NCBI RefSeq assembly: GCF_001898115.1
Contig: NZ_MKSQ01000013.1
Span: 54,414-118,413, forward strand
DNA: 64,000 nt
Origin: Allobosea sp. 67-29
GTDB lineage: Bacteria; Pseudomonadota; Alphaproteobacteria; Rhizobiales; Beijerinckiaceae
Direction: 5' to 3'
The notes below the pieces were generated by a model that did not search any database, was not told the origin of the DNA, and saw only the letters and a list, made by a program, of their open reading frames with translations. This document shows positions 19,219 through 28,553 of this stretch, in pieces (within the stretch, counting starts at the first letter, position 1; each line of letters begins with the position of its first letter). Position numbers and translations under genes: made by a program.

Positions 19219-20895
19219 TCAGTGCTTGCCCTTGGCGGCAAGGGCCTCTGCCCGGATCGTCGAAAGCGACTTCGCCGGGGTGATCGCCTCGGGGTCGAGC
19301 AGGCAGTGGATGATAGCGGGCTTGCCGCTCTTCACCGCGCGCTCGAAGGCGGGGGCGAACTCTTCGGTCTTCTCGACGCGCTCGCCATGGCCGCCAAAGG
19401 CCTTGGCGTAAGCCGCGAAATCCGGGTTCTTCAGCGTCGTTGCCGAAACGCGGCCGGGATATTCGCGCTCCTGATGCATGCGGATCGTACCGTACATGCC
19501 GTTGTCGACGACGACGACGATGACAGGCAGATCGTACTGCACGGCCGTCGCGAAATCCTGGCCGTTCATCAGGAAGCAGCCGTCGCCGGCGAAGGCGATG
19601 ACGGTGCGATCCGGGAAAAGCCGCTTGGCGCCGATCGCGGCCGGCACGCCATAGCCCATCGAGCCCGAGGTCGGGGCCAGCTGCGTCGCGAACTTGTTGA
19701 AGCGGTGGAAGCGGTGCACCCAGGTCGCATAGTTGCCCGCGCCGTTGCACATAATGGCGTCCTCGGGGAGCTGGCTGCGCAGCCAGCGCACCATCTCGCC
19801 GGGATGGAATTCGCCGGGCACGGGCGCCGGCTGCTCGCTCCAGGCGATATAGGCTTCATGCGCGGCAGCGCCGGCGCCCTTCCAGGCCGGAGCCTTCAGC
19901 GGCTCGATCGTCTTGAGCGCGGCGCAGAAGCCGGCCGGCGAGGCGTTGATCGCGAGTGTCGGGCGATAGACCCGGCCGAGCTCTTCCGGGTCGGCATGGA
20001 CATGCACCAGCGGTCGGCCCGGATTGGGAATGCCGAACAGGGTGTAGGACTGGCTCGGCATCTCCGAGAGGCGCCCGCCGACCAGCAGGACGAGATCGCT
20101 CTCCTTGATCCGGGCGAGCAGCTTCGGGTTCGGGCCGATGCCGAGATCGCCGGCGAAGTTCGGATGGTCGGCCGGGAACAGCATCTGCCGGCGGAACGAC
20201 ACCGCGACGGGCAGGTCGAAACGCTCGGCGAAGGCCTGGAAATCGGCGATCGCCTCCGGGCTCCAGCGCGAGCCGCCGAGGATCGCAATCGGCGACCTGG
20301 CCGCAGCGAAGCGCTGGGCGAGATCGGCCATCTGCGCCGGGGCGGGGTGCTGCTCCGTCACCTGATAGGGCTCGGCGTCGGCGACATCGGCGAGGTCGGT
20401 CAGCACGTCCTCGGGCAGCGCGATCACGACCGGGCCGGGGCGGCCGGAGGTCGCGACATGGAAGGCGCGGCTGATGATCTCCGGGATGCGTGCGGCATCG
20501 TCGATCTCGGTCGCCCATTTGGTCATCGTGCCGAAGACGGCGCGGTAGTCGAGCTCCTGGAAGGCCTCGCGCTCGCGCATGCTGCCGTCGATCTGGCCGA
20601 CGAAGAGGATGAGCGGGGTCGAGTCCTGGTCGGCGATATGGATGCCGGGCGAGGCGTTGGTGGCGCCGGGGCCGCGCGTCACGAAGCAGATGCCGGGCTT
20701 GCCGGTGAGCTTGCCGGCGGCCTCGGCCATCATGCAGGCGCCGCCCTCGGCCCTGCAGATGGTGACCTTCATCGAGGCGTCGTGCAGTGCGTCGAGCACG
20801 GCGAGATAGCTCTCGCCAGGCACGCAGAAGGCGTCGGTGGCGCCGTGGATCAGAAGCTGGTCGACGAGGATCTGCCCGCCAGTGCGATTAGCCAT
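19219..20895 (-). CDS. Thiamine pyrophosphate-dependent enzyme (acetolactate synthase-like)
   Basis: Conserved catalytic Glu context CRAEGGACMMAEAAGKLTG; TPP motif GDGCFLMNGQDFATAVQYDLPVIVVVVDN. Confidence 0.9.
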   Translation of the reverse strand: MANRTGGQILVDQLLIHGATDAFCVPGESYLAVLDALHDASMKVTICRAEGGACMMAEAAGKLTGKPGICFVTRGPGATNASPGIHIADQDSTPLILFVGQIDGSMREREAFQELDYRAVFGTMTKWATEIDDAARIPEIISRAFHVATSGRPGPVVIALPEDVLTDLADVADAEPYQVTEQHPAPAQMADLAQRFAAARSPIAILGGSRWSPEAIADFQAFAERFDLPVAVSFRRQMLFPADHPNFAGDLGIGPNPKLLARIKESDLVLLVGGRLSEMPSQSYTLFGIPNPGRPLVHVHADPEELGRVYRPTLAINASPAGFCAALKTIEPLKAPAWKGAGAAAHEAYIAWSEQPAPVPGEFHPGEMVRWLRSQLPEDAIMCNGAGNYATWVHRFHRFNKFATQLAPTSGSMGYGVPAAIGAKRLFPDRTVIAFAGDGCFLMNGQDFATAVQYDLPVIVVVVDNGMYGTIRMHQEREYPGRVSATTLKNPDFAAYAKAFGGHGERVEKTEEFAPAFERAVKSGKPAIIHCLLDPEAITPAKSLSTIRAEALAAKGKH

Positions 20896-22075
20896 GCTGC
20901 GGCCCTCCCCAGGCCGGGTCGTTCAAAATGTCGTCGGCATGTTCGCCGAGCCGTGGGCTCGGGCGTTCGGCCACCTGCCGCACGCCGTTCATGACGATCG
21001 GCGAGGCGACAGTCGGAATATGGCCGGCCTTCGCAGCGTCACTCGGCAGGTCGACCCTGACGCCGCGCGCGATCACCTGCGGGTCGGCGAAGACCTCGCC
21101 GATATCGTTGATCGGGCCAGCGGGCACGCCGACCTTCTCCAGCGCTGCCAGCAGATCGAGTTTGGCATAGCGCTGGCAGAGCAGGTGCAGTTTGGCCGTC
21201 AGCGCGACGCGGTTCGTCACGCGCGACTTGTTGTCGAGATAGTCGGGATGGTCGGCCAGTGCCGGCTCGCCCAGCACCTCGCAGAGCTTCCGCCACTGCC
21301 CGTCATTGCCAGTGGCGATGATGATATGACCGTCCGCGACCGGGAACACGTCATAGGGCACGATGTTCGGGTGGGCGTTGCCGAGCCGTGGTGGCAGGGA
21401 GCCGGAGACCAGGTAGTTCAATGCCTGGTTGCCGAGCACCGCGATCTGCGAGTCGAGCAGGGCCATGTCGAGGCTGGCGCCTTCACCCGTGGCGTCACGC
21501 CGGCGCAGTGCCGAGAGAATGCCGACCGTAGCATAGAGTCCGGTATAGATGTCGGCGGTCGCATAGGCGGCCTTCATCGGAGCACCTTGCGGCTCACCCG
21601 TGAGCGACATGACGCCGCCCATGCCCTGGATCAGGAAGTCGTAGCCGGCGCGCGGCGCATAGGGGCCGTCCTGCCCGAAGCCGGTGACCGAGCAGTAGAC
21701 GAGGCGCGGGAACTCCTTGCGCAGCGAGGCCGCGTCGAGTCCGTATTTGACGAGGCCGCCGACCTTGAAGTTCTCGATGACCACATCGGCATGGGCGGCG
21801 AGCCGCCGGACCAGCGTCTGTCCCTCCGGCGTGCGGAAATCGGCGGTGATCGAACGCTTGCCGCGATTGGCGGCGTGGAAATAGGCGGCGGAGAGATGCT
21901 CGTCGCCGGTGCCCTCGACGAAGGGCGGCCCCCATTTGCGGGTGTCGTCGCCCTCGGGCGCCTCGACCTTGACGACATCGGCGCCGAGATCGGCCAACAA
22001 CTGGCCGATCCAGGGACCTGCGAGGATGCGCGCCAATTCGAGGACGCGCAGGCCGGCGAGGGGAGAGGTCGTCAT
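20888..22075 (-). CDS. CaiB/BaiF family CoA-transferase
   Basis: PLAGLRVLELARILAGPWIGQLLADLGADVVKVEAPEGDDTRKWGPPF; 8-nt overlap with the downstream TPP enzyme gene. Confidence 0.92.
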   Translation of the reverse strand: MTTSPLAGLRVLELARILAGPWIGQLLADLGADVVKVEAPEGDDTRKWGPPFVEGTGDEHLSAAYFHAANRGKRSITADFRTPEGQTLVRRLAAHADVVIENFKVGGLVKYGLDAASLRKEFPRLVYCSVTGFGQDGPYAPRAGYDFLIQGMGGVMSLTGEPQGAPMKAAYATADIYTGLYATVGILSALRRRDATGEGASLDMALLDSQIAVLGNQALNYLVSGSLPPRLGNAHPNIVPYDVFPVADGHIIIATGNDGQWRKLCEVLGEPALADHPDYLDNKSRVTNRVALTAKLHLLCQRYAKLDLLAALEKVGVPAGPINDIGEVFADPQVIARGVRVDLPSDAAKAGHIPTVASPIVMNGVRQVAERPSPRLGEHADDILNDPAWGGPQHG

Positions 22076-22092
22076 GGCGGGTTCGACTCGGG

Positions 22093-22173
22093 CGTCATGG
22101 CCGGGCTTGATCCGACCATCTCCGGGGAGGTTCGCGTGGGACGAGATGCCCGGGTCAGGCCCGGGCATGACGG
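22093..22173. repeat. Intergenic palindromic element
   Basis: CGTCATGGCCGGGCTTGATCCGACCATCTC ... GAGATGCCCGGGTCAGGCCCGGGCATGACGG. Confidence 0.78.
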
Positions 22174-22183
22174 CTGACGTTGC

Positions 22184-23380
22184 TCAGAAGAACGCCTGCA
22201 GGCCGGTGATCGCGCGGCCGAGGATCAGCGCGTGGACGTCATGCGTGCCCTCATAGGTGTTCACCGTCTCGAGGTTCGCGGCGTGGCGCATCACCTGATA
22301 CTCGATCTGGATGCCGTTGCCGCCATGCATGTCGCGGGCCTGGCGGGCGATGTCGAGCGCCTTGCCGCAATTGTTGCGCTTGACCAGCGAGATCATCTCC
22401 GGGGCCATCTTGCCGTCGTCGAGCAGGCGCCCGACGCGCAAGCTGCCCTGCAGGCCGAGCGTGATCTCGGTCAGCATGTCCGCCAGCTTCTTCTGGTAGA
22501 GCTGCGTCTGGGCGAGCGGCTTGTTGAACTGCTTGCGGTCGAGCCCGTACTGGCGGGCGCGGTGGAAGCAATCCTCGGCGGCGCCCATCACGCCCCAGGA
22601 GATGCCGTAGCGGGCGCGGTTGAGGCAGCCGAACGGGCCGGAGAGGCCGGAGACGTTCGGCAGCAGGTTCTCTTCCGGCACGATGACGCCGTCCATGACG
22701 ACCTCGCCGGTGATCGAGGCGCGCAGCGAAAGCTTGCCGCCGATCTTCGGCGCGGAGAGGCCCTTCATGCCCTTTTCGAGGATGAAGCCGCGGATCTGGT
22801 TGTCATGCGCGGCTGACTTCGCCCAGACGACGAAGACGTCGGCGATCGGCGAGTTCGAGATCCACATCTTCGATCCCGTCAGCCTGTAGCCGTCGGCGAC
22901 CTTCTCGGCGCGGGTCTTCATGCCGCCGGGATCGGAGCCGGCATCAGGCTCGGTCAGGCCGAAGCAGCCGACCCATTCGCCCGAGCCGAGCTTCGGCAGG
23001 TACTTCTTGCGCTGCTCCTCGCTGCCATAGGCATAGATCGGGTACATCACCAGCGAGGATTGCACCGACATCATCGAGCGATAGCCCGAGTCGATGCGCT
23101 CGACCTCGCGGGCAACCAGCCCGTAGGAGACGTAGTTGGCGCCGGCGCAGCCGTATTCCTCGGGGACGGTGACGCCGAGCAGGCCGAGCTCACCCATTTC
23201 GTTGAAGATCGAGCGATCGGTCTTCTCGTCGAGATAGGCGTCATGGATGCGCGGCGCGAGCTTCTCCTGCGCATAGGCACGGGCCGTGTCGCGGATCAGC
23301 CGCTCGTCCTCGTTCAGCTGCTCGTCGAGCAGATAGGCATCGTCCCAGGTGAACTTCGCGAGCTTGTGGCTGCCGGCCAT
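22184..23380 (-). CDS. gcdH: Glutaryl-CoA dehydrogenase-like acyl-CoA dehydrogenase
   Basis: [79 protein letters not shown]. Confidence 0.9.
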   Translation of the reverse strand: MAGSHKLAKFTWDDAYLLDEQLNEDERLIRDTARAYAQEKLAPRIHDAYLDEKTDRSIFNEMGELGLLGVTVPEEYGCAGANYVSYGLVAREVERIDSGYRSMMSVQSSLVMYPIYAYGSEEQRKKYLPKLGSGEWVGCFGLTEPDAGSDPGGMKTRAEKVADGYRLTGSKMWISNSPIADVFVVWAKSAAHDNQIRGFILEKGMKGLSAPKIGGKLSLRASITGEVVMDGVIVPEENLLPNVSGLSGPFGCLNRARYGISWGVMGAAEDCFHRARQYGLDRKQFNKPLAQTQLYQKKLADMLTEITLGLQGSLRVGRLLDDGKMAPEMISLVKRNNCGKALDIARQARDMHGGNGIQIEYQVMRHAANLETVNTYEGTHDVHALILGRAITGLQAFF

Positions 23381-23404
23381 TTTCTGTCTCTCCCGTATCG
23401 TTTG

Positions 23405-23495
23405 CGTCATGGTCGGGCTTGACCCGACCATCTCGGAAACCAGCTACTGGTCGCGAGATTCTCGGGTCTGCGCTTCGCTACGCCCGAGAATGACG
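23405..23495. repeat. Intergenic palindromic element with two internal stem-loops
   Basis: CGTCATGGTCGGGCTTGACCCGACCATCTCGG ... GAGATTCTCGGGTCTGCGCTTCGCTACGCCCGAGAATGACG. Confidence 0.78.
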
Positions 23496-23506
23496 TGTCT
23501 TAGTGA

Positions 23507-25027
23507 TCACGCATCCACGTCGAAGCTGACGCCCTGCGCCAGCGGCAGCGTGGTGCCGTAGTTCAGCGTGTTGGTGGCGCGGCGCATATAGGCCTTCCAG
23601 GCGTCAGAGCCGGCCTCGCGGCCGCCGCCCGTCTCCTTCTCGCCGCCGAACGCGCCGCCGATCTCGGCGCCCGAGGGGCCGATATTGACGTTGGCGATGC
23701 CGCAATCCGAGCCCTCGTCGGAGACGAACAGCTCGGCCTCGCGCATGTTCAGCGTGAAGATCGAGGAGGACAGGCCGGCGCCGACCGCGTTCTGGATCGC
23801 GATCGCCTCGTCGATGGAGTTGTACTTCATCACATAGAGGATGGGCGCGAAGGTCTCGCGCTCGACCGGGCCGCACTGGCTGGGCATCTCGACCAGCGCC
23901 GGGCGGACATAGAAGCCGCCAGCGCCGACATCGACCTTCTCGCCGCCATGGACCTTGCCGCCTTCGGCCTTGGCCTCGGACAGCGCCTTCTGCATGCCCT
24001 GATAGGCGGCTTCGTCGACCAGCGGGCCGACCAGCACGCCGGCCTCGCGGGGATCGCCGATCTTCACGCTAGCATAGACCTTGGCGAGCTTCGGCACGAG
24101 CGCGTCATAGACGCTTTCATGCACGATCAGGCGGCGCAGCGTGGTGCAGCGCTGGCCGGCGGTGCCCATCGCTGCGAAGGCGATGCCGCGCAGCGCGATG
24201 TCGAGATCGGCCGAAGGAGCGACGATCGCGGCATTGTTCCCGCCGAGTTCGAGGATGGCGCGGGCGAAGCGCGCGGCGAGCTTCTGGCCGACTTCCTTGC
24301 CCATCCGGGTCGAGCCGGTGGCCGAGACGACCGGGACGCGATGGTCCTGAACGAGGATGTCGCCGAGCTCGCGGCCGCCGATCAGGACTTCGGAGAGGCC
24401 GATCGGGGCCTCGGGGCCGAAGCGCTTCATCGTCTTCTCGACGATGGCCTGCACGGCGAGAGCGGTCAGCGGGGTCTTCTCGGAAGGCTTCCAGACGACG
24501 CTGTCGCCGCAGACGAAGGCGAGCGCGGCGTTCCAGGACCAGACCGCGACCGGGAAGTTGAAGGCCGAGATCACGCCGCAGACGCCGATCGGGTGCCAGG
24601 TCTCCATCATCCGGTGGTTCGGGCGCTCGGTCGCGACGGTGAGACCGTAGAGCTGGCGCGACAGGCCGACGGCGAAGTCGCAGATGTCGATCATCTCCTG
24701 GACCTCGCCGAGGCCCTCGGAGGTCACCTTGCCGGCTTCGAGCGTCACCAGCAGGCCGAGATCGGTCTTGGCGGCGCGCAATTCCTCGCCGAGCAGGCGC
24801 ACGAACTCGCCGCGGCGCGGCGCCGGCACCTTCCGCCAGGCGAGATAGGCGGACTGGGCCCGGCCGATCGCAGCCTCGGCCTCCGTCGGCGACGTCTCGC
24901 GCAGGGTCACGACGGTCTCGCCGGTTATCGGCGAGCGCGCCGACAGGCCCGCATCGGCATAGGCGCTCTCGGAGACGCCGAGGCGCTTGAGCAGGGCGAG
25001 CGTGTCTTTCGGCAGGGATGTGGCCAT
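23507..25027 (-). CDS. Aldehyde dehydrogenase, 2-aminoadipate-6-semialdehyde dehydrogenase-like (AmaB/ALDH7)
   Basis: GVCGVISAFNFPVAVWSWNAALAFVCGDSVVWKPSEKTPLTA; ELGGNNAAIVAPSADLD; AMGTAGQRCTTLRR (ALDH7-like). The 876-aa ORF is over-extended; start set at 25027. Confidence 0.85.
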   Translation of the reverse strand: MATSLPKDTLALLKRLGVSESAYADAGLSARSPITGETVVTLRETSPTEAEAAIGRAQSAYLAWRKVPAPRRGEFVRLLGEELRAAKTDLGLLVTLEAGKVTSEGLGEVQEMIDICDFAVGLSRQLYGLTVATERPNHRMMETWHPIGVCGVISAFNFPVAVWSWNAALAFVCGDSVVWKPSEKTPLTALAVQAIVEKTMKRFGPEAPIGLSEVLIGGRELGDILVQDHRVPVVSATGSTRMGKEVGQKLAARFARAILELGGNNAAIVAPSADLDIALRGIAFAAMGTAGQRCTTLRRLIVHESVYDALVPKLAKVYASVKIGDPREAGVLVGPLVDEAAYQGMQKALSEAKAEGGKVHGGEKVDVGAGGFYVRPALVEMPSQCGPVERETFAPILYVMKYNSIDEAIAIQNAVGAGLSSSIFTLNMREAELFVSDEGSDCGIANVNIGPSGAEIGGAFGGEKETGGGREAGSDAWKAYMRRATNTLNYGTTLPLAQGVSFDVDA

Positions 25028-25168
25028 CTTTGTCTTCCAGCGGTCGCGAGCGGGAGCCGAAGGGCGCGTGCCCTGGGGCGCATGACATAAAGGCGCGGGA
25101 ACCGAAGGCCGCCGCGCTTGAGGCCGGCAGAATGCCCTCTTTCCTGTGGCCTGGGCAACCGATATGTT

Positions 25169-25184
25169 CTCACCACTTGGTGAG
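25169..25184. promoter_or_regulatory. Candidate operator CTCACCA-CT-TGGTGAG upstream of lysR
   Basis: Perfect 7-bp arms, 2-bp spacer, 8 bp upstream of ATG 25193, between divergent genes. Confidence 0.45.
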
Positions 25185-25192
25185 TATTCCTC

Positions 25193-26107
25193 ATGGATGA
25201 TGCGCTCGTTCCCGGCCGCTTGTCGGTGCCCTCGCTTTCCGCGCTCGCCGCCTTCGAGGCGGCGGCCCGGCATGGCAGCTTCACCCGCGCCGCCGAGGAA
25301 CTGAGCCTGACCCAAGGCGCGGTCAGCCGGCAGGTCGCCCATCTCGAGGAAGTGCTCGGTGTCAGCCTGTTCGAGCGCGTCAAGAAGCGCGTCAGCCTCA
25401 CCATTGCGGGAGCAGCCTATGCCGCGGAGGTTCGCGACGGCTTGTCCCGGCTTGCCGCCGCCACGGTCTCCGCGATGGCCTTTCGCGGCGCCGCCGGCGT
25501 GCTCAATCTCGCCATTCTGCCGACCTTCGGCACGCGCTGGCTGATCCCGCGGCTGCCGCGTTTCACCGAGGCCCATCCCGGCATCACCATTAACTTCGCC
25601 ACCAAGCTCGTGCCCTTCGACTTCAACCGAGAGCCGCTCGACGCCGCGGTCCATTTCGGCGATCCGATCTGGCCCGGCGCCCGCTTGCACCGCCTCATGG
25701 GAGAGGAGATCGTGCCGGTCGCCTCGCCCGCGCTCGTCGCCCGCTTCGGACTGGCCGAGCCGGCCGACATGCTGAGGGCTCCGCTGCTGCAGCAATCGAC
25801 CCGGCCGCGTGCCTGGGCCAATTGGCTGGAGGAGCAGGGCCTGCCGCCGCAGCGCGCCCTGATGGGCCCGCGCTTCGAGCAGTTCGCCATGGTCTCGCAG
25901 GCGGCGGTGGCGGGGCTCGGCCTGGCCATCGTGCCGCGCTTCCTCGTCGAAGAGGAGTTGCGCTCCGGGGCCCTGGTCATCCCGGTCGACCGGTCGCTGG
26001 TCGGACAGGAGGGATATTATCTGGTCTATCCCGAGGAGAAGGCGAACCTGCCGGCCGTGACGGCGTTTCGCGACTGGCTCCTGGCCGAGGTCGGGCCGTC
26101 GGCCTAG
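25193..26107 (+). CDS. LysR family (GcvA-like) transcriptional regulator
   Basis: LSVPSLSALAAFEAAARHGSFTRAAEELSLTQGAVSRQVAHLEEVLGVSLFER. Confidence 0.92.
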   Translation: MDDALVPGRLSVPSLSALAAFEAAARHGSFTRAAEELSLTQGAVSRQVAHLEEVLGVSLFERVKKRVSLTIAGAAYAAEVRDGLSRLAAATVSAMAFRGAAGVLNLAILPTFGTRWLIPRLPRFTEAHPGITINFATKLVPFDFNREPLDAAVHFGDPIWPGARLHRLMGEEIVPVASPALVARFGLAEPADMLRAPLLQQSTRPRAWANWLEEQGLPPQRALMGPRFEQFAMVSQAAVAGLGLAIVPRFLVEEELRSGALVIPVDRSLVGQEGYYLVYPEEKANLPAVTAFRDWLLAEVGPSA

Positions 26108-26192
26108 CCTCTCGACAAGGCTGGGTTCTCGCGTCATTCATGCGCGGAATTCACCAACCGGCTCTTTGCAGGGCTGCCGCGCGAGGCTCGTC

Positions 26193-27413
26193 ATGTCCGT
26201 CTCCGAAACCGCCGATGTCGTGATCTGCGGCGGCGCCGCGATCGGCTCCTCCGTCGCCTATCATCTCGCCGCCGATCCCGGCTTCACCGGCAAGGTCGTG
26301 GTCATCGAGAAGGATCCGACCTACCGCTATTCGGCCTCGGCGCTGTCTGCCGCATCGATCCGGCAACAGTTTTCCAGTGCGGTCAACATCCGCATCTCGC
26401 TCTTCGGCATCGATTTCCTGCGCAGCATCGGCACCCATCTGGCGGTCGATGGCGAGGTGCCGGCGATCGATCTCCACGAGGGCGGCTATCTCTACCTCGC
26501 CGGCGAGGCAGGCAAAGGAATTCTCGAAGCCAATCAAAAGCTTCAGCAGCAGGAGGGCGCCGATATCGCGCTTTATGCTGCAGATATGCTGCGCAGCAAA
26601 TTCCCCTGGCTGAACACCTCGGATCTCGCCTGCGGCTCCTTCGGCGTCAGCGGCGAAGGCTGGTTCGACGGCTGGGCTTTGCTGCAGGCTTTTCGCAAGA
26701 AGGCGCGCAGCCTCGGTATTGAATACCGGCAGGGCGAGGTCGCCCGCTACCTCACCGAAAACAGCCGGGTCACCGGCGTCGAGCTTGCCGACGGCAGCCG
26801 CATCGCCTGCGGAGCAGTGGTCAATGCGAGCGGGACCCACGGCGCGAGGCTCGCGGCTACGGCCGGCATCGATATCCCGGTGAGGTCGATGAAGCGCTAC
26901 GTCTTCACCTTCACCTGCAAGGGCGATGTCGATGGCTGCCCGCTCCTGATCGACACGAACGGCGCCTGGTGCCGTCCGGAGGGTCAGCGCACGGCGGAAG
27001 GCCAGCTCTTCATCGGCAGCTGCTCACCGCTGACGCCGGAGCAGGATGTCGAGTGGATCGAGGCCGACCCCTCCGTCGAGGATGTCGACTGGCCCTTCTT
27101 CGAGGAGGCCGTCTGGGCGCCGCTCGCCCATCGCATCCCGGCCTTCGAGCAGATCAGGCCGGGCCGGGCCTGGGCGGGCCCCTACGACATGTGCGGGCTC
27201 GACCACAACGCCATAGTCGGGCCGGCGGTCGGCGTCTCGAACCTCTATCTCGCCAACGGCTTCTCCGGCCATGGCCTGCAGCAATCGCCGGCGGTCGGAC
27301 GCGGCATCGCCGAGCACATCGTGCATGGCCGCTATCGCTCGCTCGATCTTGCCGATCTCGGCCATGAGCGCATCGTGGCGGGCAGGCCGCTTGCGGAGGC
27401 CAACATCATCTGA
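26193..27413 (+). CDS. FAD-dependent oxidoreductase (DAO/FOXRED1-like)
   Basis: ADVVICGGAAIGSSVAYHLA dinucleotide-binding motif; GPYDMCGLDHNAIVGPAVGVSNLYLANGFSGHGLQQSPAVGRGIAEHI. Confidence 0.88.
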   Translation: MSVSETADVVICGGAAIGSSVAYHLAADPGFTGKVVVIEKDPTYRYSASALSAASIRQQFSSAVNIRISLFGIDFLRSIGTHLAVDGEVPAIDLHEGGYLYLAGEAGKGILEANQKLQQQEGADIALYAADMLRSKFPWLNTSDLACGSFGVSGEGWFDGWALLQAFRKKARSLGIEYRQGEVARYLTENSRVTGVELADGSRIACGAVVNASGTHGARLAATAGIDIPVRSMKRYVFTFTCKGDVDGCPLLIDTNGAWCRPEGQRTAEGQLFIGSCSPLTPEQDVEWIEADPSVEDVDWPFFEEAVWAPLAHRIPAFEQIRPGRAWAGPYDMCGLDHNAIVGPAVGVSNLYLANGFSGHGLQQSPAVGRGIAEHIVHGRYRSLDLADLGHERIVAGRPLAEANII

Positions 27414-27419
27414 AGCGAA

Positions 27420-27455
27420 GCATTTTCTCGCAGGCTGGATGCGTGAAGAAAATGC
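27420..27455. repeat. Intergenic stem-loop GCATTTTCT-N18-AGAAAATGC
   Basis: Perfect 9-bp inverted repeat between the FAD oxidoreductase stop and the DinB gene. Confidence 0.7.
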
Positions 27456-27486
27456 GATCGCCGCGATTGCCTGAGAGGAGCCCGCC

Positions 27487-27993
27487 ATGGTCGATCCCGC
27501 CTTTGTCCGGACCATGGCGCGCTACAATGCCTGGCAGAACGAAAGCCTGATGGCGGCCGCGCAGACATTGACCGACGACGCGCGCAAGCTTGATCGCGGC
27601 GCCTTCTTCAAGTCGATCCATGGCACTTTCAATCACGTGCTCTGGGCGGACGAGGTCTGGCTGAACCGCCTCGTCGGCACGGAAAAACCGGCGGTCGGCG
27701 GGCGCGACTCCGCCAGCTATTTCGAAGGTTGGGACCAGTTCTGCGCCCGCCGGCGCCAGCGCGACCGGGTGATCCTCGAATGGGCCGAAAGCGTCCAGCC
27801 CGACTGGTTGCGCGGCACGCTGATCTGGTACTCCGGCGCCGCCGGGCGCGAGATGGGCAAGCCGCGGGCCTTCGTCATCGCGCATCTCTTCAACCACCAG
27901 ACCCACCATCGCGGCCAGATCCATGCGATGCTGACGGCGGCCGGCGCCACGCCGGGCGATACTGATCTCTTCCTCGTCGACGAGGCGAGGTGA
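27487..27993 (+). CDS. DinB family protein
   Basis: YNAWQNESLMAAAQTL; GTFNHVLWADEVWLNRL; HLFNHQTHHRGQIHAML metal-binding His pattern. Confidence 0.88.
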   Translation: MVDPAFVRTMARYNAWQNESLMAAAQTLTDDARKLDRGAFFKSIHGTFNHVLWADEVWLNRLVGTEKPAVGGRDSASYFEGWDQFCARRRQRDRVILEWAESVQPDWLRGTLIWYSGAAGREMGKPRAFVIAHLFNHQTHHRGQIHAMLTAAGATPGDTDLFLVDEAR

Positions 27994-28042
27994 GGCTGTC
28001 TGCGGCATCGGAATGCGCCGTTCGGGATGGCCGGATGGAGCC

Positions 28043-28546
28043 TTAGGCCGACGGTCCTCGCTCCGCATCTTCGGCTTCCTCGGCGCCATCCCGATGCTTC
28101 GGCGGCACGGCGGCGGTCGTATGCTGGCTGAGTCTCTGGAACAGGCCGAGGCCGATCAGCGCCAGGACGGCGAGCAGGACAAGCAGGCCGGGATAGACCA
28201 GGTCACTGATCGTCTCCCGGGTGGTCTTGGCGATCAGCACCAGAGCTTCGAGCGAGAGCGCCACGATCATGATCGACATAAACTTGGTCAGCGAGCCGCG
28301 CGCCTCGGCCGGCCGGCGCATCTCGCGATCCGCCACCACCTCCTCCTCGAACAGGAACTTGCCGACATCGGCTACGGCGACCGCGATGATGATCAGGCCG
28401 ATCGCGTCCAGCATCCCGTCGAGCGCGTTCTCGCCGGTCCAGTAGCCGGTTGCGGTGCGCCAGACCGCCACGCCGATCAGCATGACCGATGCGCCGAGAA
28501 GCGCGATGGAAATCAGCGTATAGAGCAAGCGGCTGAATAGCGTCAT
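28043..28546 (-). CDS. Hypothetical integral membrane protein
   Basis: MTLFSRLLYTLISIALLGASVMLIGVAVWRTATGYW and further TM segments; start 28546 with GGGGGG SD. Confidence 0.65.
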   Translation of the reverse strand: MTLFSRLLYTLISIALLGASVMLIGVAVWRTATGYWTGENALDGMLDAIGLIIIAVAVADVGKFLFEEEVVADREMRRPAEARGSLTKFMSIMIVALSLEALVLIAKTTRETISDLVYPGLLVLLAVLALIGLGLFQRLSQHTTAAVPPKHRDGAEEAEDAERGPSA

Positions 28547-28553
28547 CGTTCCC

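Noticed and set aside
25028-26137. N-terminal extension of the 876-aa aldehyde dehydrogenase ORF
   Set aside because: Overlaps the plus-strand LysR gene and lacks ALDH similarity; real start placed at 25027.
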